Origin: Flammeovirgaceae bacterium
GTDB lineage: Bacteria; Bacteroidota; Bacteroidia; Cytophagales; Cyclobacteriaceae
Assembly: GCA_027487845.1 (NCBI GenBank)
Contig: JAIYCV010000033.1
Span: 47,595 to 111,594, forward strand
Reading direction: 5' to 3'
DNA length: 64,000 bases
Below are positions 1 through 8,778 of this stretch, in pieces. Numbering within the stretch: position 1 is the first letter of the stretch; each line of letters opens with the position of its first letter. The position numbers and the translations under genes were made by a program. The notes under the pieces are model-generated. The model had not been told where the DNA came from and searched no databases. It saw only the letters and a list, made by a program, of their open reading frames with translations.

Positions 1-2016
1 GACCTCTTGAATTGACTTAACAAACCACGCAGCACCATTTGCATTACGGTTGGGAATTACCTGATTTGCTTGCGTACCATACACAATGTACTTCACATTG
101 AGTAAATTAAAAGAATGGTACTTTGTGAAATCAAGTTGCCCCGCTTGTGCGTCATTTACCAGGTTGCGTGTATCATCGGTAATAACGGAATCATACAGAT
201 CTTGATAGCGTCTCATCTTAGCCCCAGAATACCCGCCAAGCGAATTATGAAAGTAGGACGTTCGCGCCTCTTGAAAAGCTCCTTGCAAATTGTAAACGCG
301 GTAATAGCTTTTGTCTTTCAAAATTTCCTGATCAGCAGGTGTTACCTCAAAGGCCACATTGCCCTTCTTACGCTGGTAACTCTCTTTGGTAAAGTATCTT
401 TTATCAACGATGGCGAGATCCATTGCAACAAAGAAGATCAGGATGCCATAAAACCCAAGCTCGGAAATTTTCTTACCAATATTGAAATACAACATGATGA
501 AGATAGCGGCAATAAAACAGCCGGAACGAATCGCATCGTCCACTAACAGCCCCCTCCTATCTGCGCTGAGTGCTTTGCTGAACCAAACAGGGAGCTGCGC
601 TTCATCTTCGTTTAAAAAACTCCCGAAGCTGGAGAAAAGAATTAGCGCCAAGCACACGCCACCCGTGGACGCAAAGGCGATCCATAATTTCTTTTTTGTT
701 TCTTTATTGATGCCGATGGTAAGTAATTTCTCAAGCCCCAGCATTCCTAACAATGGCATGGCTAACAAAATCATGACTAATGCAAAACTTACCGAACGAA
801 ACTTATTGTAACCGGGCAGATAATCGTGCATAAAATAATTGAACGAGGCGAATGCATCACCCCAACTCAGCATCAAACCAAAGGCACCTATCAGAACAAG
901 CCACCACACATATTTTCTTTCGGCAAATAAAACCCCCACCATAAAAAGAAACACCACGATGGAACCAGCGTAGTAAGAACCTACCGTTGAACCTTGAGGT
1001 CCCCAATACGCTCTGGAATAACTGGCGAGTTGATTAGCCAACTCATTATCTGACGAACTCGCAAGTGCCTTGTAGGTTTCGCTATTTTGATCTTGCACAA
1101 AAGCGTTCATGCTGGTGCCACCATAAAAATTGGGAATTAACAGTGCCATGGATTCCCACACTCCGTATTTATAGGCAAACGCATACTCCTTACTCAACCC
1201 ATCGTTCGCTTGTTTCGCATTTGGCTTGACTAATTCTGACGGACCACGACTAGAATAACGACTGTATTCAGTAACCGCCCAAAACGGACCGGCAAACGTA
1301 CCAATGGCTAGTGCTGCAGCCAATACAAGCACACTAACAGATTTGAAAAACTCGTTTATCTGTTTGGCTCGCAATGCATAAATGAACTGAATAAGTCCGT
1401 ATGCAATAAGAACGAGCAGCAGATAATAGGTTATTTGTAAGTGGTTTTCGCGTAAGTGAAGAGCTAAGCCTGCTCCCATCAACACGCAACCCAATAACCA
1501 TTTTCTACTGAAAGCCAAATGAACACCTGCAATCACTAACGGAACAAAGGCAATTGCACCGATGCGTGCGTTGTGGCCTACACCTAAACCGATGATCATG
1601 TAAGACGAAAGGCCGAAGGCCAGCGCTCCAGCAATGGCCAAGTAAGGCCTAATCCGAAACGCAAGGAGCAGTATGTAGTAACATACAAAAGCTACGAATA
1701 TGTTCGCGATAGGATGAGGTAAAAATAACGACATTGCTTTCTTCATCGCCACTACAGGGCCTTCACTCCATTTCAAACTTACCAAGTAAGCGGGCATGCC
1801 GCTAAACATCGAGCCAGCCCAAAGTCCTTCTTTGCCTGTTGCCTCTCTATAATCCCGCAAGGTTTTGCTAGTTCCCAAGTATTGTTGAATATCACTTTGG
1901 TCAAGGGCTTTGTTCTCAAAAAAAATGGGGTTAAAAAAGAAGATGGTAACTACCAAAAATGCAACCACTGCCAACGTATGAGGCAATATGTGTTGACTAA
2001 AACTAAGTTTTTTCAT
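1..2016 (-). CDS. YfhO-like multi-spanning membrane protein (3' end outside window)
   Basis: The minus strand is open for 672 codons from an ATG at 2014-2016 to the window edge with no stop, so the C-terminus is missing. The translation starts MKKLSFSQHILPHTLAVVAF and contains a short extracytoplasmic stretch (QSDIQQYLGTSKTLRDYREA, then GLWAGSMFSGMPAYL) followed by many hydrophobic segments. This arrangement and the GMPAY motif are typical of the large YfhO-like membrane proteins of Bacteroidota, which belong to the GT-C-like, glycosyltransferase-related membrane group. In Bacillus, YfhO-type proteins take part in lipoteichoic acid glycosylation; the role in Bacteroidota is not established, so substrate is unknown here. 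A terminator-like hairpin lies at 2117-2145 between this gene and mscL. Confidence 0.75.
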   Translation of the reverse strand, partial: MKKLSFSQHILPHTLAVVAFLVVTIFFFNPIFFENKALDQSDIQQYLGTSKTLRDYREATGKEGLWAGSMFSGMPAYLVSLKWSEGPVVAMKKAMSLFLPHPIANIFVAFVCYYILLLAFRIRPYLAIAGALAFGLSSYMIIGLGVGHNARIGAIAFVPLVIAGVHLAFSRKWLLGCVLMGAGLALHLRENHLQITYYLLLVLIAYGLIQFIYALRAKQINEFFKSVSVLVLAAALAIGTFAGPFWAVTEYSRYSSRGPSELVKPNAKQANDGLSKEYAFAYKYGVWESMALLIPNFYGGTSMNAFVQDQNSETYKALASSSDNELANQLASYSRAYWGPQGSTVGSYYAGSIVVFLFMVGVLFAERKYVWWLVLIGAFGLMLSWGDAFASFNYFMHDYLPGYNKFRSVSFALVMILLAMPLLGMLGLEKLLTIGINKETKKKLWIAFASTGGVCLALILFSSFGSFLNEDEAQLPVWFSKALSADRRGLLVDDAIRSGCFIAAIFIMLYFNIGKKISELGFYGILIFFVAMDLAIVDKRYFTKESYQRKKGNVAFEVTPADQEILKDKSYYRVYNLQGAFQEARTSYFHNSLGGYSGAKMRRYQDLYDSVITDDTRNLVNDAQAGQLDFTKYHSFNLLNVKYIVYGTQANQVIPNRNANGAAWFVKSIQEV

Positions 2017-2116
2017 TATAGAAAATTAGAATGCGCAAAATAGGAAGGAAAGAAGAATAAGCAAGGCAATTGGCAAGGCCATTAGCAAACGAAAGAATCG
2101 AACTGTCCTAAAAACT

Positions 2117-2145
2117 AAAAAGGCTCTTTGAACGAGAGCCTTTTT
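2117..2145. terminator. Bidirectional rho-independent terminator downstream of mscL
   Basis: A perfect 11-bp stem, AAAAAGGCTCT (2117-2127) and AGAGCCTTTTT (2135-2145), surrounds a 7-nt loop. A-tract and T-tract flank the stem, so it can terminate transcription in either direction. On the minus strand it lies 72 bp after the mscL stop and would separate mscL from the YfhO-like gene. Confidence 0.8.
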
Positions 2146-2216
2146 AGCAACACTATTTTTAGAATACCGGATTGATATTACTGAAAATTTAGACGTCCAT
2201 AATGACGGGTCAATGT

Positions 2217-2591
2217 CTACTTTTTTAGTAAATCCCTTATTTCGGTGAGCAACTGAATATCTGGAGGAGTTGGGGCTGGAGGCGCAGGTTTTGCATCTTC
2301 TTTCTTCTGAGCCGCATTCATTCCTTTTATAATCAAAAATAGAACAAACGCGATAATGATAAAATCTATTACCGAAGATATGAACAAGCCGTATTTAACA
2401 GATCCAAAGACGGTCAAATCCTCTAACTTAGAAAGCTGAGCAGCCTCCAACGCTGGCTTTAACAATAATGGCGTGATTACATGATCAATCAACGAACTTA
2501 CTATTTTTCCGAAGGCGGCACCGATTACAACTCCCACTGCGAGATCAATTACATTGCCCCGCATGGCGAAGGCTTTAAATTCTTTTAACAT
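2217..2591 (-). CDS. mscL: Large-conductance mechanosensitive channel MscL
   Basis: A 124-residue protein of normal MscL length. It begins MLKEFKAFAMRGNVIDLAVGV, the N-terminal amphipathic helix plus the glycine-rich first membrane helix (AVGVVIGAAFGKIVSSLI) that forms the pore gate. A second membrane helix (SSVIDFIIIAFVLFLIIKGMN) follows, then a charged, proline-rich linker (KKEDAKPAPPAPTPP) and a C-terminal helix with the usual LLTEIRDLLKK ending. The homopentameric inner-membrane channel opens under membrane tension to release solutes during osmotic downshock. It appears to be monocistronic. Confidence 0.97.
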   Translation of the reverse strand: MLKEFKAFAMRGNVIDLAVGVVIGAAFGKIVSSLIDHVITPLLLKPALEAAQLSKLEDLTVFGSVKYGLFISSVIDFIIIAFVLFLIIKGMNAAQKKEDAKPAPPAPTPPDIQLLTEIRDLLKK

Positions 2592-2651
2592 AGTTTTTGG
2601 GTTAGGTTGCTGGAAAAGTAAGAAACTTGACTGCCATTGACAAGTGCTCGC

Positions 2652-3473
2652 TTAATCTCTAATTATCTTCAATTGATTTCTAAGGCCACGGTGAGACGCC
2701 AACTCCACGTTAATTGCCCCGACAAACATGTTACTCTTTATAAGAACGGGAATTTGGTTTAAATCGGCCGTAAACCAAGCCGAAATGGAATTGGCACCGT
2801 CAAAAAGTTTGTTGTCAGGCACTATTGGGATTATTTTATGACACAGCATTTTTCCGAATTTGTCAGTCTTTATTACTTCTTTGCCTCCGTAAATAATCTT
2901 GAGATTGTAGGCTTTATCTTCATGAAAACCAGCTACATTTAGCGTGTCCCCTTTTTTATATTTATTAAAATTTAGTACTCTCAAATACATGAAGCCAGCT
3001 ACCAAATCTCTCACGTGAGTCGGCACCGGAAAGTATTTAACATCACCGTATAGCCCAGTTTTATAATCTAGTGTTTTTACTTCCGCTTTATTGGCTGTGT
3101 GATCAAAATTCACCAATTCGTCCCGTTTATACTTATTCTCTTGAAGTTTACGATACGAAACGTGCGTTATCAAGGCTGTAGTATCCACATAAGCACCCCA
3201 TTGATCTTTCACTTTGGCAAACCAAGAAGCCACGCCATCGGTAGAGCCATAAGCATCTATTTTGTAGCAGGGACGACCATTGATCTTATGAATCGTTTTG
3301 TCAATTTTCGTCTTGCACGTACCAATTTTTCCAAAAATTCCATAAAAGGCATGAAACTCGACTTCCTCCCCAATTTCGAAGGCCTCGTTTTTAATTACCG
3401 GCAAGTCATCCGTCTTCTCTTCTTGAAAACCACAGAAAAGGACGATGGCGACCAGGAAAATTATTTTGTTCAT
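2652..3473 (-). CDS. DUF3108 domain periplasmic protein
   Basis: A 273-residue protein with an N-terminal hydrophobic segment (MNKIIFLVAIVLFCGFQ), whose cysteine lies near a possible signal-peptidase-II site, followed by a soluble beta-rich domain. The pattern EAFEIGEEVEFHAFYGIFGKIGTCKTKI, later KGDTLNVAGFHEDKAYNLKIIYGGKE and SISAWFTADLNQIPVLIKSNM matches the DUF3108 family. Its members are exported proteins of unknown biochemical role, often predicted to adopt a lipid-binding or beta-barrel-like fold. It lies upstream of mscL on the same strand (60-bp gap) and downstream of dapD. The function is not assigned; the family call rests on recognisable motifs only. Confidence 0.8.
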   Translation of the reverse strand: MNKIIFLVAIVLFCGFQEEKTDDLPVIKNEAFEIGEEVEFHAFYGIFGKIGTCKTKIDKTIHKINGRPCYKIDAYGSTDGVASWFAKVKDQWGAYVDTTALITHVSYRKLQENKYKRDELVNFDHTANKAEVKTLDYKTGLYGDVKYFPVPTHVRDLVAGFMYLRVLNFNKYKKGDTLNVAGFHEDKAYNLKIIYGGKEVIKTDKFGKMLCHKIIPIVPDNKLFDGANSISAWFTADLNQIPVLIKSNMFVGAINVELASHRGLRNQLKIIRD

Positions 3474-3526
3474 AAATGCAAAGTTATCTCTTTGGGTTAG
3501 TATGACAAAGCAAGTGCCAATTCTGT

Positions 3527-4339
3527 CTAAGCCGAAACTTGATTTTCCCTTAGGGCATCGTTCAAAGAAGTTTTTTTGTCGGTGCTTTCTTTCCTCTTAC
3601 CTATAATCAGTACACACGGAACGTGATACTCCCCGGAAGGGAATTTTTTAGTGTAAGACCCAGGGATGACCACTGATCGTTCGGGGACATAGTTTTTGTA
3701 CTCTACTGGTTCAGGCCCGGTGACATCAATAATTTTTGAGCTGGCAGTAAGTACTACATTGGCACCCAGCACCGCTTCTTTTCCCACCCTTACTCCTTCC
3801 ACTACAATGCAGCGAGAGCCAATAAAGGCATTGTCTTCAATGATAACAGGCGCTGCCTGAACGGGCTCAAGCACCCCGCCAATTCCTACACCTCCGCTTA
3901 AGTGAACGTTCTTTCCTATTTGCGCACAACTGCCAACGGTAGCCCATGTATCCACCATGGTTCCCTCGTCAACAAAAGCACCGATATTCACATAAGATGG
4001 CATGAGAATTACCCCTTTACTGATATATGCTCCATAGCGAGCAACAGCGGGAGGAACTACTCGCACACCTAACTTTTGATAGTCACGTTTCAAGGCTATT
4101 TTATCGTGGTATTCATAAGGCCCCACTTCTATGGTTTCCATCTGTTGAATAGGAAAATATAAGATCACCGCTTTCTTTACCCACTCGTTCACCTTCCAGC
4201 CGTTTCCAGTATTCTCCGCCACGCGGATCTGCCCCTTGTCTAAATAATCAACTACCGACCGAATGGCAGTTTTTACCTCCTCCGACTTTAACAATTCTCG
4301 ATCTAACCAAGCTTTCTCTATGATGCCTTGAAGTTCCAT
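3527..4339 (-). CDS. dapD: Tetrahydrodipicolinate N-succinyltransferase DapD
   Basis: A 270-residue enzyme of the trimeric left-handed beta-helix acyltransferase superfamily. Hexapeptide-repeat segments are visible, including RCIVVEGVRVGKEAVLGANVVLTAS and IGAFVDEGTMVDTWATVGSCAQIGKNVHLSGGVGIGGVLEP, the latter holding the DapD signature. The protein transfers a succinyl group from succinyl-CoA to tetrahydrodipicolinate in the succinylase branch of lysine and meso-diaminopimelate synthesis in the cytoplasm, and so supplies peptidoglycan cross-links. The length is normal. The divergent region at 4340-4631 separates it from mntR. The next gene downstream (DUF3108) is 53 bp away and may be co-transcribed. 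Confidence 0.97.
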   Translation of the reverse strand: MELQGIIEKAWLDRELLKSEEVKTAIRSVVDYLDKGQIRVAENTGNGWKVNEWVKKAVILYFPIQQMETIEVGPYEYHDKIALKRDYQKLGVRVVPPAVARYGAYISKGVILMPSYVNIGAFVDEGTMVDTWATVGSCAQIGKNVHLSGGVGIGGVLEPVQAAPVIIEDNAFIGSRCIVVEGVRVGKEAVLGANVVLTASSKIIDVTGPEPVEYKNYVPERSVVIPGSYTKKFPSGEYHVPCVLIIGKRKESTDKKTSLNDALRENQVSA

Positions 4340-4579
4340 TTGTTCCGTTTTTTAAATTCGGCTGCAAGAAAATCAATTTTTCTTACAAGCTACGTATCGG
4401 CAAAATTAAGTAATCAGCAAGGCTGAATGACTTTGTAATCAACACAAAAACCAACTTAAACTAATCTTTATCAATTAGGGTTCAAATCACTGATTAAAAA
4501 CAACTTAAAACTCTCCTCAGAATATTATTTGGTAGATCGGCTCAAGCTGCCAAGCGGCAAAAGCAGTCAAATAAATAAT

Positions 4580-4618
4580 CTAAAATATTTTTTAGGGCAA
4601 TCTAAATTAATATCTTTA
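4580..4618 (+). promoter_or_regulatory. Putative mntR promoter with overlapping MntR-type operator
   Basis: TTTAG-GGCAAT-CTAAA (4591-4606) is an inverted repeat of the kind bound by DtxR/MntR-family repressors. A second pair, CTAAAA (4580-4585) and TTTTAG (4590-4595), overlaps it. Directly downstream, TATCTTTA (4611-4618) resembles the Bacteroidota TAnnTTTG -7 box, 13 bp before the mntR start. A repressor bound here would block the promoter, so autoregulation of mntR-mntH by manganese is inferred. Confidence 0.5.
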
Positions 4619-4631
4619 CAGGATTGAAGAT

Positions 4632-5291
4632 ATGCCTATGCTGAGCCTTACGGAAGAAAACTACCTAAAAGCCATTTATCATCTTTCAGAGGGAGGAGCG
4701 AAACCGGTTCTTACAAATGAACTGGCAGAAGCGATGTGCACAAAGGCCGCTTCGACCACCGATATGATTAAAAAACTTTCCGCGAAAGCGTTGATCAGTT
4801 ACGAGAAATATTATGGCGTAAATGTATCGAACCAAGGCAAACAGGCTGCGCTTTTGATAATACGAAAACATCGCTTGTGGGAAACATTTTTAGTCCAGAA
4901 ATTGAACTTCACCTGGGATGAAGTTCATGAGGTGGCCGAACAGTTGGAGCACATTCAGTCAGTTCACCTGATCGATAAACTGGATGAGTTTTTGGACTTC
5001 CCAAAAATGGATCCACATGGTGATCCTATACCAGACAAAAAAGGACAGCTAAAGCTGCTTCCTCAGATTGGTGTTGATCAATTGAAAGCAGGCTACCAAG
5101 GTATCATTATAGCGGTAAAAGATTCAGACAGCAGTCTTTTAAAATACCTTGATAAAATTGGTGCAAAACCAGGTAAGCGGATAAAAGTAATCGCCAGGGA
5201 AGAATATGATGACTCCATGGAAATTGTAATTGAGGACAAAACCGTGTTTATATCAAAAGATGTGTCTAAAAATATTTTGGTTACGATATGA
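4632..5291 (+). CDS. mntR: Metal-dependent transcriptional regulator, DtxR/MntR family
   Basis: A 219-residue protein with the three-part DtxR layout. An N-terminal winged helix (residues about 1-65) opens with LTEENYLKAIYHLSE and contains the recognition helix CTKAASTTDMIKKLSAKALI. A dimerisation/metal domain (about 66-140) has RKHRLWETFLVQKL, EVHEVAEQLEHI and the FPKMDPHGDPIPD motif. A C-terminal FeoA/SH3-like domain (about 145-219) follows. These repressors bind Mn2+ or Fe2+ and shut off metal uptake. The 4-bp ATGA overlap with the downstream Nramp transporter gene makes manganese control of that transporter the likely role. A second in-frame ATG two codons later is an alternative start. 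Confidence 0.92.
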   Translation: MPMLSLTEENYLKAIYHLSEGGAKPVLTNELAEAMCTKAASTTDMIKKLSAKALISYEKYYGVNVSNQGKQAALLIIRKHRLWETFLVQKLNFTWDEVHEVAEQLEHIQSVHLIDKLDEFLDFPKMDPHGDPIPDKKGQLKLLPQIGVDQLKAGYQGIIIAVKDSDSSLLKYLDKIGAKPGKRIKVIAREEYDDSMEIVIEDKTVFISKDVSKNILVTI

Positions 5292-7186
5292 ATGTAGAAG
5301 GAGTTCGTTCGGGAAAATCGCTCAGTGAAGTAAATGCCTCGATTGATGCTTCTGGCAGTCGCGGCTGGAGAAAACTGTTAGCTTTTATGGGGCCAGCCTA
5401 TCTGGTAAGCGTGGGTTACATGGATCCGGGAAATTGGGCAACCGACATTGCAGGGGGCAGTCAATTTGGCTATGCCTTGATTTGGGTATTGCTGATGTCA
5501 AATATTATGGCCTTGTTGCTTCAGAGTTTAAGTGCGCGGCTGGGCGTTGTGCGGCAGTTAGATCTGGCGCAGGCATCAAGAAAATCATATCCGCCCGTGG
5601 TAAATTTCTGTCTATGGCTGCTGGCGGAAGTGGCTATTGCCGCGTGCGATCTTGCCGAAGTATTGGGTATGGCCATCGGCTTACAATTGCTTTTTGGGTT
5701 GCCACTCATTTGGGGTGTTTCACTTACTGTGTTAGATACCTTGTTATTGCTTCTGTTACAAAGCTATGGTATGCGCAAAATCGAAGCTTTTATCATTGCC
5801 TTGGTAGTAATAATTGGGGGCGCATTTTTGGTAGAAATGATTCTGGCAAAACCCGAAATGGGCGAATTGGTGAAAGGATTTATACCCACTCTGCCAAACG
5901 AACAAGCATTGTATATCGCCATCGGAATCATAGGCGCAACCGTTATGCCACACAACTTGTATCTTCACTCGTCTTTGGTGCAAACCCGCAGAATCGATAA
6001 CTCCGAAAAAGGAGTTTGGCAAGCCATCAAATATAATTTTATAGATTCGGCTATTGCACTGAACGCAGCCTTTTTTGTGAACTCGGCCATTTTGGTGTTA
6101 GCCGCCTCTACCTTTTTTAAAGCTGGGTTATTTGAAGTAAGCGATATCCAAAATGCACATCAGTTACTGGCACCTTTAATCGGATCGAACCTCGCTCCTA
6201 TTCTTTTCGGGATTGCCTTAGTAGCAGCAGGTCAGAGCTCTACTATTACAGGCACCTTGGCGGGTCAAATTGTAATGGAAGGATATTTAAACTTAAGAAT
6301 CGCGCCTTGGCTTCGCAGGCTTATTACCAGACTGATCGCCATCATTCCAGCCTATGTTGTTATTCTTGTCTATGGAGAAGGGAAGACTGGCGAATTGCTT
6401 GTATTTAGTCAGGTTGTGTTAAGCTTACAGTTAGGCTTTGCTATTATTCCGCTGATTCACTTTAACAGCGATAAGGAGAAAATGGGGGTATTTGTAATTA
6501 AACCTTGGCTGCAAATCGCAGCATGGTTAATTGCCTTTGTCATTGTAAGCCTCAATGTAAAATTAGTGGTTCAAGAAATTACTGGATGGCTTCAAGCAGC
6601 CGGTGAAAACAGCTGGATGATCTGGACGTTCGTTATGCCCGTATGCGTTGGCGCAATGATGTTGTTGATTTATATCACAGTAAAACCGATCATCGACAGT
6701 CAAAGCCAGGAAAAATCAGCGAAAATTCCACATGGTACAGCGGTACTTCTCGAACCGATTACAAAGCCCGTTTACTCGCGAATTGCCATTTGTGTAGACT
6801 TTTCTAATATGGACTCGCTTGCGATTGCTAGCGCTATTGCCCAAGGTGGTAAACAGGCGAATTATGTTTTATTGCATATTGTTGAAACGGCAGGTGCCAT
6901 GGTTTATGGTAGCGAAATCGATGACCATGAATCGATGGAAGATCAAAATGCCTTACACAATTATGCTAATCAGCTTCAAGCACAAGGGTATACAGCTCAG
7001 GTGCGAATTGGGTATGGAAATCCAAGGAGAAGAATACCCCAATTGGTAAAAGCCTTTGATGCCGATTTGCTCGTGATGGGTGCCCATGGTCACAAATTCT
7101 TCAAAGATCTCATTTTGGGCGCAACCGTAGATACGGTAAGGCACCGAGTAAGTATTCCTGTATTCATAGTTCGCGAAAAAATCTAA
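5288..7186 (+). CDS. mntH: Nramp Mn2+/divalent metal transporter with C-terminal UspA domain
   Basis: A 632-residue protein. Residues about 25-465 are an Nramp (SLC11) transporter: the TM1 metal-binding motif DPGNWATDIAGG and the TM6 motif GATVMPHNLYLHSS supply the conserved Asp, Asn and Met ligands, and about eleven hydrophobic helices are visible. Ordinary bacterial MntH proteins are near 410-450 residues. Here residues about 490-632 add a universal-stress-protein domain (RIAICVDFSNMDSLAIASAIAQ, with LLVMGAHGHKFFKDLILGATVDTVRHRVSIPVFIV at the end, carrying the ATP-binding G-x2-G-x9-G-type loop). The protein imports Mn2+ by proton symport, and the cytosolic Usp domain probably adds nucleotide-linked regulation. 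It is translationally coupled to mntR by an ATGA overlap. Confidence 0.93.
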   Translation: MNVEGVRSGKSLSEVNASIDASGSRGWRKLLAFMGPAYLVSVGYMDPGNWATDIAGGSQFGYALIWVLLMSNIMALLLQSLSARLGVVRQLDLAQASRKSYPPVVNFCLWLLAEVAIAACDLAEVLGMAIGLQLLFGLPLIWGVSLTVLDTLLLLLLQSYGMRKIEAFIIALVVIIGGAFLVEMILAKPEMGELVKGFIPTLPNEQALYIAIGIIGATVMPHNLYLHSSLVQTRRIDNSEKGVWQAIKYNFIDSAIALNAAFFVNSAILVLAASTFFKAGLFEVSDIQNAHQLLAPLIGSNLAPILFGIALVAAGQSSTITGTLAGQIVMEGYLNLRIAPWLRRLITRLIAIIPAYVVILVYGEGKTGELLVFSQVVLSLQLGFAIIPLIHFNSDKEKMGVFVIKPWLQIAAWLIAFVIVSLNVKLVVQEITGWLQAAGENSWMIWTFVMPVCVGAMMLLIYITVKPIIDSQSQEKSAKIPHGTAVLLEPITKPVYSRIAICVDFSNMDSLAIASAIAQGGKQANYVLLHIVETAGAMVYGSEIDDHESMEDQNALHNYANQLQAQGYTAQVRIGYGNPRRRIPQLVKAFDADLLVMGAHGHKFFKDLILGATVDTVRHRVSIPVFIVREKI

Positions 7187-7195
7187 TCCTTTACC

Positions 7196-8560
7196 TTGAG
7201 TAAATTCAACGACACCATCATAGCTCTTGCCACCGCACAGGGCATAAGTGCCATTGCCGTAATACGCCTTTCCGGAACAGACTCGATCGCGGTGACGCAA
7301 AAACTATTCAAAGGCAAGAACCTCTTAGAACAGCCTACCCATACCATCCATTTTGGCACAATCAATAATGGGGATAAAATGATCGATGAAGTGTTGGTTT
7401 CTATTTTCAAAGAGCCAAACTCATTCACCAAAGAAAACGCGGTGGAGATTTCGTGCCATGGTTCGCCCATTATTGTAAAAGAGATAATAAAAGCCTTCCT
7501 AAAGCAAGGAGTTCGATTGGCAGAACCTGGGGAGTTTACTAAGCGCGCCTTCCTTCAAGGCAGGTTCGATCTGGCACAAGCCGAGGCCGTTGCTGACCTA
7601 ATTCACGCAGAGACAGATAACGCAAGGCAAGCGGCACTTAACCAAATGAGGGGTGGCTTTTCCAACGAAATAAAAAGACTAAGAGAAGAGCTTATTCATT
7701 TTGCATCTTTAGTTGAACTTGAATTGGACTTTGGTGAAGAAGATGTTGAATTTGCAAAGCGCGATGACCTTGCCATTCTCATCAAGAAAATACAATCCTA
7801 CCTAACTTCCTTGATTGAATCATTCGATCAAGGCAATGCGATAAAGAACGGAATTCCAACTGTTATTGCAGGCAGGCCAAATGCAGGTAAATCTACATTG
7901 CTAAATGCATTGCTAAATGAGGAGCGCGCCATTGTCTCAGAAATTGCGGGCACTACCCGCGATGTGATTGAAGACGAAATGCAACTGGGCGGAATCAGTT
8001 TCCGGTTTATTGATACAGCTGGTCTGCGTGAAACAAAAGACGTAATCGAGGCCATTGGAGTGCAGCGCACAAAAGAGCAAATGCAAAAAGCATCGTTGAT
8101 TCTTTATTTGTTCGATTTATCAACTTTAACCGCGAGAGAAATTCAAGATGATATTTTTAGTCTTGATGAATTGGGCATACCTTATTTTAAGATCGGCAAT
8201 AAACTGGACTTGGTAGATCCCGCTTTGATAGAAAAACTAGCAGCACAAAATTTCATTTTTATTTCCGCCTCGAACAAAACTAACATTGAACAATTAAAAG
8301 AAGCCATTTTAGCTAAATTTAAAATCAATGAAGTAAAACAAGGCGATGTGCTAGTTACCAACCTGAGGCATTACGAGAACCTGACTCAAACGTATGAGTC
8401 GTTAGAACGAGTACTTTATGGAATGGCTACAGATGTTACAGGAGACTTCTTAGCCATGGACATCCGCCAGTCGTTGCATTATCTTGGCTTGATTACAGGC
8501 GAAATAACCACAGATGATTTATTAGATAATATTTTTAGCAAGTTTTGTATCGGAAAGTAA
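7196..8560 (+). CDS. mnmE: tRNA modification GTPase MnmE (TrmE)
   Basis: A 454-residue protein of normal length. The N-terminal formyl-THF-binding domain (NDTIIALATAQGISAIAVIRLSG) precedes helical segments and an embedded G domain. Visible GTPase motifs are G1 GRPNAGKST (about 222-230), G2 IAGTTRDVI, G3 DTAGLRE and G4 NKLD. The C-terminal FCIGK motif supplies the cysteine conserved in the family. With MnmG it builds the 5-carboxymethylaminomethyl group on U34 of certain tRNAs. The start is TTG: an in-frame TAA at 7184-7186 leaves no upstream alternative, and the N-terminus matches the family. The final 15 bp of the gene serve as the attachment site of the downstream integrative element, which leaves the coding sequence intact. 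Confidence 0.97.
   Translation: MSKFNDTIIALATAQGISAIAVIRLSGTDSIAVTQKLFKGKNLLEQPTHTIHFGTINNGDKMIDEVLVSIFKEPNSFTKENAVEISCHGSPIIVKEIIKAFLKQGVRLAEPGEFTKRAFLQGRFDLAQAEAVADLIHAETDNARQAALNQMRGGFSNEIKRLREELIHFASLVELELDFGEEDVEFAKRDDLAILIKKIQSYLTSLIESFDQGNAIKNGIPTVIAGRPNAGKSTLLNALLNEERAIVSEIAGTTRDVIEDEMQLGGISFRFIDTAGLRETKDVIEAIGVQRTKEQMQKASLILYLFDLSTLTAREIQDDIFSLDELGIPYFKIGNKLDLVDPALIEKLAAQNFIFISASNKTNIEQLKEAILAKFKINEVKQGDVLVTNLRHYENLTQTYESLERVLYGMATDVTGDFLAMDIRQSLHYLGLITGEITTDDLLDNIFSKFCIGK
8544..8558 (+). repeat. Left attachment site (attL) core in the 3' end of mnmE
   Basis: TTTGTATCGGAAAGT spans the codons for the C-terminal FCIGK of mnmE. The same 15 bases recur at 30544-30558 in the same orientation, exactly 22,000 bp away, and the bases on either side differ. 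The element carries a tyrosine integrase at its left end, so this is the expected product of site-specific integration that rebuilds the end of mnmE. Confidence 0.85.
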
Positions 8561-8561
8561 A

Positions 8562-8580
8562 TTACTTTCTTTTGTTTGCC
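8562..8580 (+). repeat. Outer direct repeat, left copy
   Basis: TTACTTTCTTTTGTTTGCC lies directly after the mnmE stop and is repeated exactly at 32833-32851. There it forms the native 3' end of the convergent lipoprotein gene. The likely ancestral arrangement was mnmE and the lipoprotein gene meeting end to end here. The 19-bp copies bracket the whole 24-kb foreign region. Together with the mnmE end it also makes a GAAAGTAA-A-TTACTTTC inverted repeat (8553-8569). Confidence 0.7.
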
Positions 8581-8629
8581 AAGTGCTTGTTTTTCATAGG
8601 TCTTAGAGTGTTTTTCTTTCTCTTTTTTG

Positions 8630-8660
8630 TTGCCTAACTCTACTTTTTTACTTATATTTG
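8630..8660 (+). promoter_or_regulatory. Promoter for the xis-int operon
   Basis: TTG (8630-8632), a 20-bp spacer and TATATTTG (8653-8660) match the Bacteroidota primary-sigma promoter consensus closely. The -7 box runs directly into the arm-type repeats at 8657-8699, so integrase or excisionase bound there would be expected to control its own transcription. Confidence 0.6.
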
Positions 8661-8699
8661 TTGCCCAGTTGTTGCCCAATTGGCTATTTTGTTGCCCAC
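8657..8699 (+). repeat. Arm-type integrase-binding repeats, left end
   Basis: Three copies of TTGTTGCCCA occur (starting near 8659, 8669 and 8689). The first two form a 23-bp block (8657-8679) repeated exactly at 30463-30485 near the other end of the element. Three GCAACA motifs in opposite orientation follow at about 8751-8775, before the excisionase gene. Repeated short sites placed inside both ends are the usual arrangement of tyrosine-integrase arm sites. Confidence 0.65.
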
Positions 8700-8778
8700 A
8701 TATCAGTTTGATGGAAGTCAGGCGAAATAATGCACCAAGTAGCACCACACAGCAACATACTGCAACAAGTAGCAACAA

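Noticed and set aside
115..811. Plus-strand open frames near the left edge
   Set aside because: They lie opposite a continuous 672-codon minus-strand membrane protein with clear family traits.
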